Shown one piece after another: positions 16,849 to 25,514 of a stretch of DNA of 64,000 nucleotides (within the stretch, counting starts at the first letter, position 1; each line of letters opens with the position of its first letter). The position numbers were made by a program, and so were the translations under genes. Source of the DNA: Rhizobium sp. CSW-27 (GTDB lineage: Bacteria; Pseudomonadota; Alphaproteobacteria; Rhizobiales; Rhizobiaceae); contig NZ_JAHHZO010000007.1 in assembly GCF_018760785.1 (NCBI RefSeq), forward strand, positions 124,001 to 188,000, in the 5' to 3' direction. The notes beneath the pieces are model-generated. The model had not been told where the DNA came from. It was given only the letters and a program-made list of their open reading frames with translations, and did not search any database.

Positions 16849-17751
16849 GTGCAACCTGTCGAAACGCGTGAAGGTTTCCTGCCATTCCGTGATTACCAGA
16901 CCTGGTATCGCATCACCGGCAATCTCGAAAGCGATCGCCTGCCGCTTGTCGTTGCCCATGGCGGGCCGGGCTGCACGCATGACTATGTGGATAGCTTCAA
17001 GGGCATTGCCGCGCTCGACGGGCGCGCCGTCATCCATTACGACCAGCTCGGCAACGGCAAGTCCACCCATCTGCCGGACAAGGGGCCGGATTTCTGGACG
17101 GTCCCGCTCTTCCTGGAGGAGCTGGACAGTCTGCTTAGCCATCTCGGAATTGCGGATCGCTACGCCTTCCTCGGCCAGTCCTGGGGCGGCATGCTCGGCG
17201 CCGAACATGCAGTGCTGCAACCCGGCGGCCTGAAGGCGCTGGTCATTGCCAATTCCCCGGCCAACATGCACACCTGGGTGGCGGAGGCAAACCGCCTGCG
17301 CAGCGCGCTTCCCGCTGAGGTGCAGGAAACGTTGCTCGCTCATGAAGCGGCCGGCACGCTGACGCATCCCGACTACATCGCCGCCTCCCGTGTTTTCTAT
17401 GACCGGCATGTTTGCCGCGTCACACCCTGGCCGGAGGATGTGGCCCGCACCTTTGCGGCCATGGACGAAGACAATACCGTCTATCGCAACATGAACGGTC
17501 CGACGGAATTCCACGTCATCGGCACCATGAAAGACTGGACCATCGAGGACCGGCTCCACCGTATCGTGGCGCCGACGCTTCTGATCTCCGGCGCTCATGA
17601 CGAGGCGACGCCGGAGGTGGTGCGCCCCTATAGGGAGCGCGTTCCCGATATCCGCTGGGTGCTGTTCGAGCAGTCGAGCCACATGCCGCATGTCGAGGAG
17701 CGCGAGCTTTGCCTGAAGACGGTCTCGGATTTTCTTTCGGCATATGACTGA
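16849..17751 (+). CDS. Second proline-iminopeptidase-like alpha/beta hydrolase (peptidase S33)
   Basis: A 300-residue cytoplasmic hydrolase, GTG start at 16849 with AAGGAG 6 bases upstream. It carries [13 protein letters not shown] near residue 35, nucleophile Ser111 in GQSWGGMLG, the acid in [10 protein letters not shown] and the His in SSHMPHVEE. It is related to but clearly different from the hydrolase at 14953-15843, so the two may cleave different substrates. It stands alone behind its own lux-box-like palindrome and is followed at once by a strong terminator. Confidence 0.92.
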   Translation: MQPVETREGFLPFRDYQTWYRITGNLESDRLPLVVAHGGPGCTHDYVDSFKGIAALDGRAVIHYDQLGNGKSTHLPDKGPDFWTVPLFLEELDSLLSHLGIADRYAFLGQSWGGMLGAEHAVLQPGGLKALVIANSPANMHTWVAEANRLRSALPAEVQETLLAHEAAGTLTHPDYIAASRVFYDRHVCRVTPWPEDVARTFAAMDEDNTVYRNMNGPTEFHVIGTMKDWTIEDRLHRIVAPTLLISGAHDEATPEVVRPYRERVPDIRWVLFEQSSHMPHVEERELCLKTVSDFLSAYD

Positions 17752-17794
17752 GGCCGGCAGCGCCGGCCTTCACGCCTGCCGCCGGGCAGGTTTT
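17752..17794 (+). terminator. Double-hairpin terminator after the second iminopeptidase gene
   Basis: GGCCGGC (17752-17758) pairs with GCCGGCC (17762-17768), directly after the stop. A second stem, CCTGCC (17775-17780) with GGCAGG (17785-17790), is followed by TTTT. The second matches a Rho-independent terminator and ends the LuxR/Pip island. Confidence 0.8.
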
Positions 17795-17864
17795 ACGCGG
17801 GAAATGGTGCCCTCGGGTGCCGTTGCGGCATCCGGAAGGAGCCGGCTCATTCTCCGCCTGTCGT

Positions 17865-18743
17865 TCAGATCGACAGGCCTGCCGTTTCCTGCGCCTCGAA
17901 GTGGTCGGTGATTTCTCGTCCGGTGGCGATCCACACATCGCCCCGGGCAAGCACATGTTTCAGGAAGTCGCGCAGAATGTGCCAACGCATCGGTCGGCCG
18001 GAGACCTGCGGATGCAGCACAAGCGTTGTCACCCCGCCCCAGGCATGGGTTGCCTCGAATTCGTCGATCCAGAGCGGCAGGATCATATCGCGCCCGAAGA
18101 TCGCGCGCGGGCTGGTGCGGCTTGTCATGCCAAAATTCCAGTCGTCGAAGGCATAGTTGACCGGAATTTCGACCGGGCCGGGCACGCCATCGCTTGGCCC
18201 ATGCCGGTAGGGCATGATGTCATCCCGGAAGGAGCTGGAATAGCGGATGCCGGACTTTTTGAGATAGGCCAGAAGTTCCGGGAAATTCTCGCCCGATGGT
18301 GCGCGGTAACCGACAGGACGCACCCCGAGCGCCGATTGCAGGGCCTCGAAACCCCGGTCGATTTCCTCCACGGCTTCATCCAGCTTTGTCCGGTCCGGCA
18401 GCTTGTGGAGATATCCGTGATGGCCGATCTCGTGGCCGGCTGCCACCATGGCCTCGCATTCGGCCCGGTGCGCCAGCGCCGTCCAGCCGGGCGTGAAAAA
18501 GGTCGCCTTCAGGCCAAGCTCGTCCATCAGGCCAAGGATGCGGGCAATGCCGACGCGCGCGTCATAACCGCCATGCGAGGTGGTGACCATGCGGTCGACA
18601 TTGGAGGGATTGTTACCGATCCAGGCGGTTTCGGCGTCAACGTCGAAGCCGATGAACAGCGCGCTTTTCGCGCCGTTCGGCCACATCATGTGAGGCGCCT
18701 TCGCTGCCGGGTTGAGGGGGCGTGGCGTGAGATCAAACGTCAT
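17865..18743 (-). CDS. Polysaccharide deacetylase (NodB-homology) family, PuuE/PgdA-like amide hydrolase
   Basis: A protein of 292 residues with the NodB fold: the motif 1 region FIGFDVDAETAWIG, the metal-binding GHEIGHHGYLHKLP, and YRAPSGENFPELL. There is no signal peptide, so it acts in the cytoplasm. It resembles PuuE-type allantoinases and related C-N hydrolases more than cell-wall enzymes. It is the last gene of the ArgH-like/ABC/MmgE-PrpD operon, 11 bases after the MmgE/PrpD stop, and probably hydrolyses an amide bond in the imported compound. Confidence 0.85.
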   Translation of the reverse strand: MTFDLTPRPLNPAAKAPHMMWPNGAKSALFIGFDVDAETAWIGNNPSNVDRMVTTSHGGYDARVGIARILGLMDELGLKATFFTPGWTALAHRAECEAMVAAGHEIGHHGYLHKLPDRTKLDEAVEEIDRGFEALQSALGVRPVGYRAPSGENFPELLAYLKKSGIRYSSSFRDDIMPYRHGPSDGVPGPVEIPVNYAFDDWNFGMTSRTSPRAIFGRDMILPLWIDEFEATHAWGGVTTLVLHPQVSGRPMRWHILRDFLKHVLARGDVWIATGREITDHFEAQETAGLSI

Positions 18744-18754
18744 GACGGTGCCTT

Positions 18755-20146
18755 TCAGCGGAAAGTGGGAAGCGTGTCGGCGTGGCCGGCCATCAGCGCC
18801 TCGATTTCGGTGCAGTCGCTGACTTCCTCAAGGCTGCCGAGCCTTTGCCAGAGCGTCTCCACCTGGCCTTCGGCCATGCTCATGGCGGCAAGCTCGCCGA
18901 ACTTTGCGGCAACGGCAAGCGGCGACATCGGCCGCTCGGCAGAGCCCGTCGCGCGCGGTACCATCCGCTCGACAACCAGGCCGTCGCTGAAGGTCAGCGT
19001 CACCCGTGGCTCGGCCATGGCATCCATCGATGCATCAACGGCAATGTCGATCCGGTCCATCATTGCTTTGACAGCCGGATGGCTGCGCCGTTCCCCGGTA
19101 TAGGCCTGAAGGCCGGCGGTCCCGAAGACACACCGGGCGGCAAGCGCAAAAGGCAGGCTCATCTGGGTTGGCGCCATGGCGCCCGCTGCCTTTGCGCCGC
19201 ACATGTCGGCGAGCATGCCGCTCATCCGAAGGCCGATGCGGGCGATCTCTTCAGGCGCGCGGCCGGTTTCGGCAAGCAGGTCCTCCAGCGCATCGACGGC
19301 GGAATGGGCGCCGCGGCAGGAGGCATAGGGTTTCAGCACCGCCCGATTGACCTTCCAGACCTCGCCCAGCCCTTCCGACAGAAGCTGAGGCTGGCATGCG
19401 GATTTGTTGAACGACGTAAAGAAGCCGCCCCAGACCTCATCGAAGACGCGTGACGGGCCGGCATAGCCTTGCGCCGCCAGACGTGCTGCCAGCAGACCAC
19501 CTTCCGCGGCACGACCGGCATGCAGCTTCTTGGCCTGCGAACCATCATGGATGAAGGCCCAGAGACCGGATGAAAAACTTGTCGCCAGCGTCATGGCATC
19601 GCGCGTCGCTGCGGCATTGAGGCCAAGCAGATTGGCGACGGCGGCGGCTGCGGCAAAGGTGCCGCAGGTGCCGGTCGAATGCCAGCCAAGACTGTTATGC
19701 GCATCATAACCGCCGGTTGCCTCAAGAATGCGGCGCCCGGCATCATAACCTGCGACAACGGCGGCGATCATCCGCCGGCCGCTCACCGGTGCGCCCGTCT
19801 CCTGCAAGGCCGAAAACACCGCCGGCATGATCACCGCGCCCGAATGGTCGCAGCCGCCGGAATCGTCCAGTTCGAAGGCGTGGGCTGCAACGCCATTGAT
19901 CAGCGCTGCATCGCGTGGCGAGCCGGAAAGACCCGTGCCCCAGAGCTGCGTGGGGCCCACCGGCTGCATCGCCTTGAGCGCCAGGGAATATTCGACGGAA
20001 CGGGCACCGGCGATGGCCGCACCCAATGTATCTGCGATGTGGATTTTCGCCTTTGCGACGGCGGTTTCGGGAATGGCGTCATAATCGAGCGCCGAGACGA
20101 AACGCGCAAGCCTGTCGATTGGCGCGTCGGCAAGAAGACGGTTCAT
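18755..20146 (-). CDS. MmgE/PrpD-family protein (2-methylcitrate dehydratase / iminodisuccinate epimerase fold)
   Basis: A 463-residue protein of the MmgE/PrpD family. It shows AKIHIADTLGAAIAGA near residue 35, ALINGVAAHAFELDDSGGCD near 85-105, HSTGTCGTFAAAAAVANLLG, and KPYASCRGAHSAVDALEDLL. The family includes PrpD, cis-aconitate decarboxylase and, from Agrobacterium, iminodisuccinate epimerase. It lies between an amino-acid binding protein and a deacetylase, in an operon headed by an ArgH-superfamily lyase. That combination favours an epimerase or lyase step on an amino-dicarboxylate over propionate metabolism; no prpB or prpC is present. Confidence 0.88.
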   Translation of the reverse strand: MNRLLADAPIDRLARFVSALDYDAIPETAVAKAKIHIADTLGAAIAGARSVEYSLALKAMQPVGPTQLWGTGLSGSPRDAALINGVAAHAFELDDSGGCDHSGAVIMPAVFSALQETGAPVSGRRMIAAVVAGYDAGRRILEATGGYDAHNSLGWHSTGTCGTFAAAAAVANLLGLNAAATRDAMTLATSFSSGLWAFIHDGSQAKKLHAGRAAEGGLLAARLAAQGYAGPSRVFDEVWGGFFTSFNKSACQPQLLSEGLGEVWKVNRAVLKPYASCRGAHSAVDALEDLLAETGRAPEEIARIGLRMSGMLADMCGAKAAGAMAPTQMSLPFALAARCVFGTAGLQAYTGERRSHPAVKAMMDRIDIAVDASMDAMAEPRVTLTFSDGLVVERMVPRATGSAERPMSPLAVAAKFGELAAMSMAEGQVETLWQRLGSLEEVSDCTEIEALMAGHADTLPTFR

Positions 20147-20196
20147 GCTATGTCCTTGGAGAATCAGGCTGCCCGCAGCGCAACTGCAGGAGAAAG

Positions 20197-20223
20197 CCCG
20201 GGCGCAGGTCAGCTGCGCCCGGG
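20197..20223 (-). terminator. Strong stem-loop after the amino-acid binding-protein gene
   Basis: CCCGGGCGCAG (20197-20207) and CTGCGCCCGGG (20213-20223) give a perfect 11-bp stem with a 5-base loop in the 99-base gap between the binding-protein stop and the MmgE/PrpD start. There is no T-run. It is more likely to set the binding protein to enzyme ratio than to end the operon. Confidence 0.6.
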
Positions 20224-20245
20224 ACTGTCGTGCGGGATTTCCGGA

Positions 20246-21073
20246 TTACTTCACGGCTTCACCGTTGATGTAGATGCCGTCCAGCATGGTGCCTTCCAGA
20301 CCGTGTTTTGCGAAGACCGCCTTGTATTCGCCGGAAGCCATGATGGCCTTCAGGGCGCCAGCATAGGCATCGCGCAGGGCCGGGTCCTTCTTGGAGAAGG
20401 CAATGCCCTGATAGACGGCCGTGATCGGTTCGCCGACGATGGCATAGGTATTCTTCTCCAGCGTCATCAGGTACGGCAGCGTTTCGGAGCCCTGCACGGC
20501 GCCATCGACGCGGCCCTGCTTCAGCTGGGCGCGTGCATCGGCCGAGCCTTCGGTGCCGACCACCTTGATGGCGGCAAGACCCTTGGCCTCGCAATTGGCC
20601 GCGCTCCACTTTGCCGTTTCGTCCGGGAAGGACGTGCGGCGGCTCATGCCCACCGTCTTGCCGCAGAAATCGGCCGGGGTCTTGAACTCCTGAGCGCGGG
20701 CTGCGGAGGTATAGAACTGCGCGCCGGATTTCATGTAATCGACGAAATCGAGGGTATCGCGACGCTTCGGCAGGTCGCTCATGCCGCTATGGATCAGGTC
20801 GACGCGACCCGTCTCGAGAGACGAGATCATCTGTTCGAAGCCGATATCTGCCCATTCGACCTTGACGCCGAGCTGCTTGGCAAGGGCGACACCGAGGTCG
20901 ATATCCACCCCCATCAGCGTATTGGTGGCCGGGTCCTTGTATTCCATCGGCGGGTAGTTGGGCTGGTTGGCGACAATGACCTTGCCGGCGGACTTGATGC
21001 GGTCCGGCAGGCCTTCTGCCTGTACCGCCGTGGCGGCGACCATCGCGGCGAGGGTGATAAGAGCTGTTTTCAT
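20246..21073 (-). CDS. Polar amino-acid ABC importer, periplasmic binding protein (SBP_bac_3)
   Basis: A 275-residue periplasmic protein. The start at 21073 (MKTALITLAAMVAATAVQAE) has AAGGGGA upstream and encodes a 19-residue signal peptide ending AVQA. The family 3 features are NYPPMEYKDPATNTLMGVDI, DLGVALAKQLGVKVEW and FEQMISSLETGRVDLIHSGM. A Cys pair (DFCGKTVG and ANCEAKG) may form a disulphide. It binds a polar amino acid or amino-acid-like compound for the permease and ATPase encoded just upstream. Confidence 0.94.
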   Translation of the reverse strand: MKTALITLAAMVAATAVQAEGLPDRIKSAGKVIVANQPNYPPMEYKDPATNTLMGVDIDLGVALAKQLGVKVEWADIGFEQMISSLETGRVDLIHSGMSDLPKRRDTLDFVDYMKSGAQFYTSAARAQEFKTPADFCGKTVGMSRRTSFPDETAKWSAANCEAKGLAAIKVVGTEGSADARAQLKQGRVDGAVQGSETLPYLMTLEKNTYAIVGEPITAVYQGIAFSKKDPALRDAYAGALKAIMASGEYKAVFAKHGLEGTMLDGIYINGEAVK

Positions 21074-21153
21074 GAACGTTCCCCTTCTGGACACTGGCTG
21101 GATCGGTTTGTGCTTCGTGTTGCGGACCGGCCGGGTCGGTCGGTCCGATGGCA

Positions 21154-21924
21154 TCAGGCGTGGACGGCCTTGATGAATTCCGCCGTGCGCGGACTGTTCG
21201 GCGCGCTCAGGACCTGAGATGCGGGGCCGACCTCGACCATCTTGCCCGCTTCCATGAAGGCGACGGTGTTGGCGACGCTGCGGGCAAAGCCCAGTTCGTG
21301 CGTCACCACGATCATGGTCATGCCGCTGGCGGCCAGATCCTTCATCACCTCCAGAACCTCGGAGACAAGTTCCGGATCGAGTGCGGATGTGGGTTCGTCG
21401 AAGAGGATCAGCTCGGGTCGCATGCACATGGCGCGCGCGATGGCGACACGTTGCTGCTGGCCGCCCGACAGCTGCGAGGGATAGTGGGAGCCCTTGTCGC
21501 CGAGCCCGACGCGCTGCAGCAGATCCTGTGCCCGCCTGCGGACATCGGCGACCGGTTCGCGCAGCACATGCACCGGCCCTTCCATGATGTTTTCCAGCGC
21601 CGTCTTGTGCGGAAACAGGTTGAAGCGCTGGAAAACCATGCCGATGCGGCGGCGCTGCCGCGACATTTCCGCATCGCCGATTTCATGCAGGTTATTGCCT
21701 TCGCGACGATAACCCACCAGTTCGTCGTTCACCCAGATCGCACCGGAATTCATCTTTTCCAGCTGGTTGATGCAGCGCAGAAAAGTGCTTTTCCCCGATC
21801 CGGATGGACCGATGATGCAGCAGACTTCCCCCTTGGCGATGTCGAGGCTGACCTTGTCGAGCGCCTTGAACGTGCCGAAGAGCTTGGTAACGTCCACGGC
21901 CTTTACAACGATGTCCTTGCTCAT
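21154..21924 (-). CDS. Polar amino-acid ABC importer, ATP-binding protein (GlnQ/HisP type)
   Basis: A 256-residue ATPase. Walker A is GPSGSGKST near residue 39, the Q-loop region reads [13 protein letters not shown], the signature is [15 protein letters not shown] and Walker B is [14 protein letters not shown]. The start at 21924 ([10 protein letters not shown]) has GGAGG just upstream; longer in-frame starts run into the permease gene. It lies 10 bases after the permease stop. Confidence 0.95.
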   Translation of the reverse strand: MSKDIVVKAVDVTKLFGTFKALDKVSLDIAKGEVCCIIGPSGSGKSTFLRCINQLEKMNSGAIWVNDELVGYRREGNNLHEIGDAEMSRQRRRIGMVFQRFNLFPHKTALENIMEGPVHVLREPVADVRRRAQDLLQRVGLGDKGSHYPSQLSGGQQQRVAIARAMCMRPELILFDEPTSALDPELVSEVLEVMKDLAASGMTMIVVTHELGFARSVANTVAFMEAGKMVEVGPASQVLSAPNSPRTAEFIKAVHA

Positions 21925-21934
21925 CTCATCCTCC

Positions 21935-22807
21935 TCACATCGATGCGCTGACGGCTTTGCTGCCGCGGCCGAAATATTGCTCGATATAATGCTGGACGAC
22001 CGAGAGGACGGAGACGACTGCGAGATACCAGAAGCTGGCGACCAGCAGCAGTTCCAGCACGCGGGTATTGGCGAAGTAGATGATCTGCGCGTTGTGCAGG
22101 ATTTCCGAATACTGGATGACGCTGGCAAGCGAGGTGAGCTTGACCATGCCGATCACCTCGTTGCCGATCGGCGGTACCATGACCCGCATGGCCTGCGGCA
22201 GCACGATGCGGCGCAGCATCATCATCTGCGTCATGCCGATGGAACGGGCCGCCTCATACTGCCCGCTATCGACCGACAGAAGGCCGCTGCGCACGACTTC
22301 GGACGTATAGGCGCCCTGCGAAATGCCAAGGCCGAGCATGGCCGCGACGAACGGCGTCATGATGTCGACGGTGCGAAACTCGAACAGACCCGGAATGCCC
22401 ATGGTCGGAAAGATCAGCGCCAGGTTGAACCAGATCATCAATTGCAAGAGTGCCGGCGCGCCGCGGAAGATCCAGACATAACCGACCGCGATGGAGGAGA
22501 GCACCGGATTGCCCGAAACACGCATCAAGGCGATGACCACGCCCAGCACGATGCCGAGCGACATGGCAGCAACCGTCATCAGCAGCGTGCTCTGCAGGCC
22601 CTGCAGGATGGCCGGCGCGAAGAGGAAGTCGCGGACGTAAGACCACTCGATCTGCCCGACGCTGAAGGCACGCACAAGGGCGGCAAGAGCGGCCAGAACC
22701 AGGGCGGCGGCCACCATGCGCCCGATATGGCGCTTGGGAACGAGTGTCAGATGGGCAATCTCGTAGGTCTGGTCGCCGGAGACAGGCTGGGGAGCGGACA
22801 TGCTCAT
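21935..22807 (-). CDS. Polar amino-acid ABC importer, permease (HisM/GlnP type)
   Basis: A 290-residue inner-membrane permease with a long N-terminal cytoplasmic tail and a helix near LVLAALAALVRAF. The family core runs from ILQGLQSTLLMTVAAMSLGI, and the EAA loop is QYEAARSIGMTQMMMLRRIV followed by LPQAMRVMVPPIGNE. It is the only permease gene in the operon, so the pore is probably a homodimer. Its start overlaps the end of the ArgH-like gene by 4 bases. Confidence 0.94.
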   Translation of the reverse strand: MSMSAPQPVSGDQTYEIAHLTLVPKRHIGRMVAAALVLAALAALVRAFSVGQIEWSYVRDFLFAPAILQGLQSTLLMTVAAMSLGIVLGVVIALMRVSGNPVLSSIAVGYVWIFRGAPALLQLMIWFNLALIFPTMGIPGLFEFRTVDIMTPFVAAMLGLGISQGAYTSEVVRSGLLSVDSGQYEAARSIGMTQMMMLRRIVLPQAMRVMVPPIGNEVIGMVKLTSLASVIQYSEILHNAQIIYFANTRVLELLLVASFWYLAVVSVLSVVQHYIEQYFGRGSKAVSASM

Positions 22808-24264
22808 CGTCCTGCCTCCGCGCTCCCGGGTGCGGAAACGGCGCCCGGCAGGTTCAGCGTGCTTGCCGCGAAGGCCTTTCTTGACTCAAGCGCGGCGGTG
22901 AAGCGCTCGATCTGTTCCCGGACCCTGTCCGGCGAGGTCGAGCCGAAACCGGTGCGGCTGGCAAGCGCGCCTTCCAGCGTGATAGCCTTCAGAACACCGG
23001 GCGCAAGACGGGCGTCGATGCGGGGCAAGTCTTCCTCGACAAGGCCTGCCAGATCATGGCCGCGCTCTTCGCAATAGCGCACCACGGCGCCGGTGATCTC
23101 GTGGGCCTGCGCAAACGGCACATTCTGCGAAACCAGCCAGTCCGCCACTTCGGTTGCAAGCGTAAAGCCCTTCGGTGCTTCCTCCCGCAGCTTGGCCACA
23201 TCAAATTCCAGCGTCTCGACCATGCCCGCAAAGGCCGGCAGGATGAGTTCGAGAACGTCGATGCTCTCGAAGAGGGCCCGCTTGTCTTCCGCGAGGTCGC
23301 GATTGTAGGCCAGCGGCATGGCCTTCATCGTCGCCAGAAAGCCGGCGATGTTTCCGATCAGCGTGCCGGTCATGCCACGGGTCAGTTCGGCAATGTCCGG
23401 GTTCTTCTTCTGCGGCATGATCGACGAGCCGGTCGAATAGGAATCGTGCAGCCGCACCCAGCTGAACTGCTTCGAACTCCAAATGCAGATTTCCTCCGCA
23501 AGGCGCGACAGGCTGATGGTGACCAGCGAGCAGATGAACAGGAACTCGGCGACGTGGTCGCGGGCGGAAACCGCATCGATGGAGTTCTCGCAGGCCCCTG
23601 CGTACCCAAGCTCGATGGCCGACAGATCCGGGCGGCAGGCGATGCCGGAACCGGCCAGCGCGGCCGCACCGAGCGGCGAGCGGTCGAAGCGCCGGTCGAA
23701 CTCCTCGAAACGTTCGAGGTCGCGCAACAGGCTCTGCGCATGCGCCATCAGGTGATGGCCGAGCACCACCGGCTGGGCCGGCTGCAGATGGGTGAAGCCG
23801 GGCATCACCGTTTCTGTATGCCGGGAAGCCTGGGAAACGAGCGCAAGCTCGACGGCGATGACGCCGCGCGACAGTTCGCGCGCCATGCGGCGCAGATAGA
23901 GGCGCGTGTTGTTGGACGTCTGGTCATTGCGCGAGCGTCCGGCCCGCAACTTGCCGCCCAGCACGCCAAGCCGTTGCATCAGCAGGCGCTCAAGGAAAGT
24001 GTGAATGTCTTCATCCGCAGCGATGGGCTTCTCGGACCCGCTTGCGACATCAGCTTCGATCTCATCGAGTGCCGCGCGGATGGTGAGGAACTCCACCTCG
24101 TCCAGTACGCCTGCACGTCTCAGTTCCGATGCATGCGCGCGAGAGCCTGCGAGATCTTCCCGGTAAAGACGGAAATAGCTGGGATGCGAGCGGGAGAGAT
24201 TGGCGAGTGCTTCGGATGGGCCGGACTTGAAGCGTCCACCCCAGAGCTGGGTCGGCTCCGACAT
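22804..24264 (-). CDS. Argininosuccinate lyase-like protein (aspartase/fumarase superfamily)
   Basis: A 486-residue lyase. The start at 24264 (MSEPTQLWGGRFKSG) has AAGGGA upstream. It carries AEDIHTF-type, GGKLRAGRSRNDQ, PGFTHLQPAQPV and the superfamily signature TGSSIMPQKKNPD with the catalytic Ser loop. The residues look canonical for ArgH, but it is about 30 residues longer than E. coli ArgH (457). It is also embedded in an import and catabolism operon with no arginine biosynthesis genes. A catabolic C-N lyase releasing fumarate from an N-substituted aspartate (as with EDDS or iminodisuccinate lyases) is a reasonable alternative. Confidence 0.9.
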   Translation of the reverse strand: MSEPTQLWGGRFKSGPSEALANLSRSHPSYFRLYREDLAGSRAHASELRRAGVLDEVEFLTIRAALDEIEADVASGSEKPIAADEDIHTFLERLLMQRLGVLGGKLRAGRSRNDQTSNNTRLYLRRMARELSRGVIAVELALVSQASRHTETVMPGFTHLQPAQPVVLGHHLMAHAQSLLRDLERFEEFDRRFDRSPLGAAALAGSGIACRPDLSAIELGYAGACENSIDAVSARDHVAEFLFICSLVTISLSRLAEEICIWSSKQFSWVRLHDSYSTGSSIMPQKKNPDIAELTRGMTGTLIGNIAGFLATMKAMPLAYNRDLAEDKRALFESIDVLELILPAFAGMVETLEFDVAKLREEAPKGFTLATEVADWLVSQNVPFAQAHEITGAVVRYCEERGHDLAGLVEEDLPRIDARLAPGVLKAITLEGALASRTGFGSTSPDRVREQIERFTAALESRKAFAASTLNLPGAVSAPGSAEAGR

Positions 24265-24421
24265 GAATTGTTCCCTTGTGTTTAATATTGAGGCAACGCT
24301 CCCATGCGCCACCAAACTGGGCAAGCGAAGTTAATTCCTTGGGCTATGACAAAAACGACTAGCGAATGGCCCGCCCGCGGACTAGGTTTCCGGATGATCA
24401 GGCGAGCCGCATGAGGTCAGT

Positions 24422-25321
24422 GTGACAGGTCGCAAGCAGTTTCCATCGATGACCGCGCTTCAGGTTCTGCTGACAGTGGCAGAGCGGGGCTCGACGAGCG
24501 CTGCCGCCGGCCCGCTGGCGCTCTCGCAGAGTGCCGTCAGCAAGCAGTTGATCGCGCTTGAAGAGCGCATCGGAGGGGCCGCCTTTGCGCGCACGCCGAA
24601 CGGCATGGTTCCGACCGAGCTCGGCGCCATCTACATCGAACATGCGCGCACGGCGATCAAGGCGATGGAGGATGCCGCGCTCAAGGTTGCGCGCCTGAAG
24701 CCGGGGCCGCGCGTTCTTCGCCTGCAGGTGCCGCCGATCTTCGGGGATCGCTGGCTTCTGCCACGATTTGTCCAGTTCACCGAGGCGCATCCGGACATCG
24801 AGGTGCAGTTCACCACCTTCGTGTCGAACACGCAGACCGAGGTTCCCGATGGAAGCGTGCGCTTTCTGGTGACGCCGGCTGCGGACGAGGAGGGCGCCTA
24901 TCTGTTCGGCCAGGATATCCGCCTCGTCAGTGCCGCCTCCTACTGGGAAAAGCTCGGCAATCCCCGGTCCCTCGAAGCGGCGGCGCGGGGCGTCATGCTC
25001 GAACATCCGCAAACGCCGTTTCACTGGCCCTTCCTAGCGGCGGCCCACGGTGCCGGGGCGCTGGCGGCGCGCCATACGATGCGCTTCGGCTATTACACGA
25101 TGGTCATCCGCGCGGCTCTCGCCGGCCAGGGCATGGCGCTGATCCCGCATGGGCTGATCGTCGATGACCTTGCCGCCGGCCGCCTCGTCAATCCCGCCGG
25201 TCTCGGCTATCGCAGCGATTACGGATACTGGTTCACCAGGCCAAGCAACATTCCGACCAGCCACTCCATGCGCCTTTTCGAGCGGTGGCTGCACGACGAA
25301 GCCCGCACGATGAGGGATTAA
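24422..25321 (+). CDS. LysR-family transcriptional regulator
   Basis: A 299-residue regulator, GTG start at 24422 (an ATG nine codons later is possible). The N-terminal winged HTH is FPSMTALQVLLTVAERGSTS, then PLALSQSAVSKQLIALEERI, close to the GcvA subgroup. The effector domain spans about 95-290 (RVLRLQVPPIFGDRWLLPRF). It is divergent from the ArgH-like lyase/importer operon across a 157-base gap and is the likely regulator of it. I found no clear T-N11-A box. Confidence 0.92.
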   Translation: MTGRKQFPSMTALQVLLTVAERGSTSAAAGPLALSQSAVSKQLIALEERIGGAAFARTPNGMVPTELGAIYIEHARTAIKAMEDAALKVARLKPGPRVLRLQVPPIFGDRWLLPRFVQFTEAHPDIEVQFTTFVSNTQTEVPDGSVRFLVTPAADEEGAYLFGQDIRLVSAASYWEKLGNPRSLEAAARGVMLEHPQTPFHWPFLAAAHGAGALAARHTMRFGYYTMVIRAALAGQGMALIPHGLIVDDLAAGRLVNPAGLGYRSDYGYWFTRPSNIPTSHSMRLFERWLHDEARTMRD

Positions 25322-25514
25322 CCCGCGATGGCTCATCCGCAAGGAGGTGGAGAAGCATCGGCTTGATCTGCCGCGCCTCCGGATGGACCGGCGACAGGGC
25401 GCTCTGCGAGACTGACATGCGCCGGAATGCCCTGATGCGGAGCGGGTTGCTCGAACGACAGCGAGATGGCCCACGCCGCCGCACGGTGGCACGGCGCGCG
25501 CGACGTGGTGTCGA

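Noticed and set aside
15843-17751. A complete quorum-sensing system with its own signal synthase
   Set aside because: No LuxI or HdtS-like synthase exists in the window; the regulator is a solo in the visible region.
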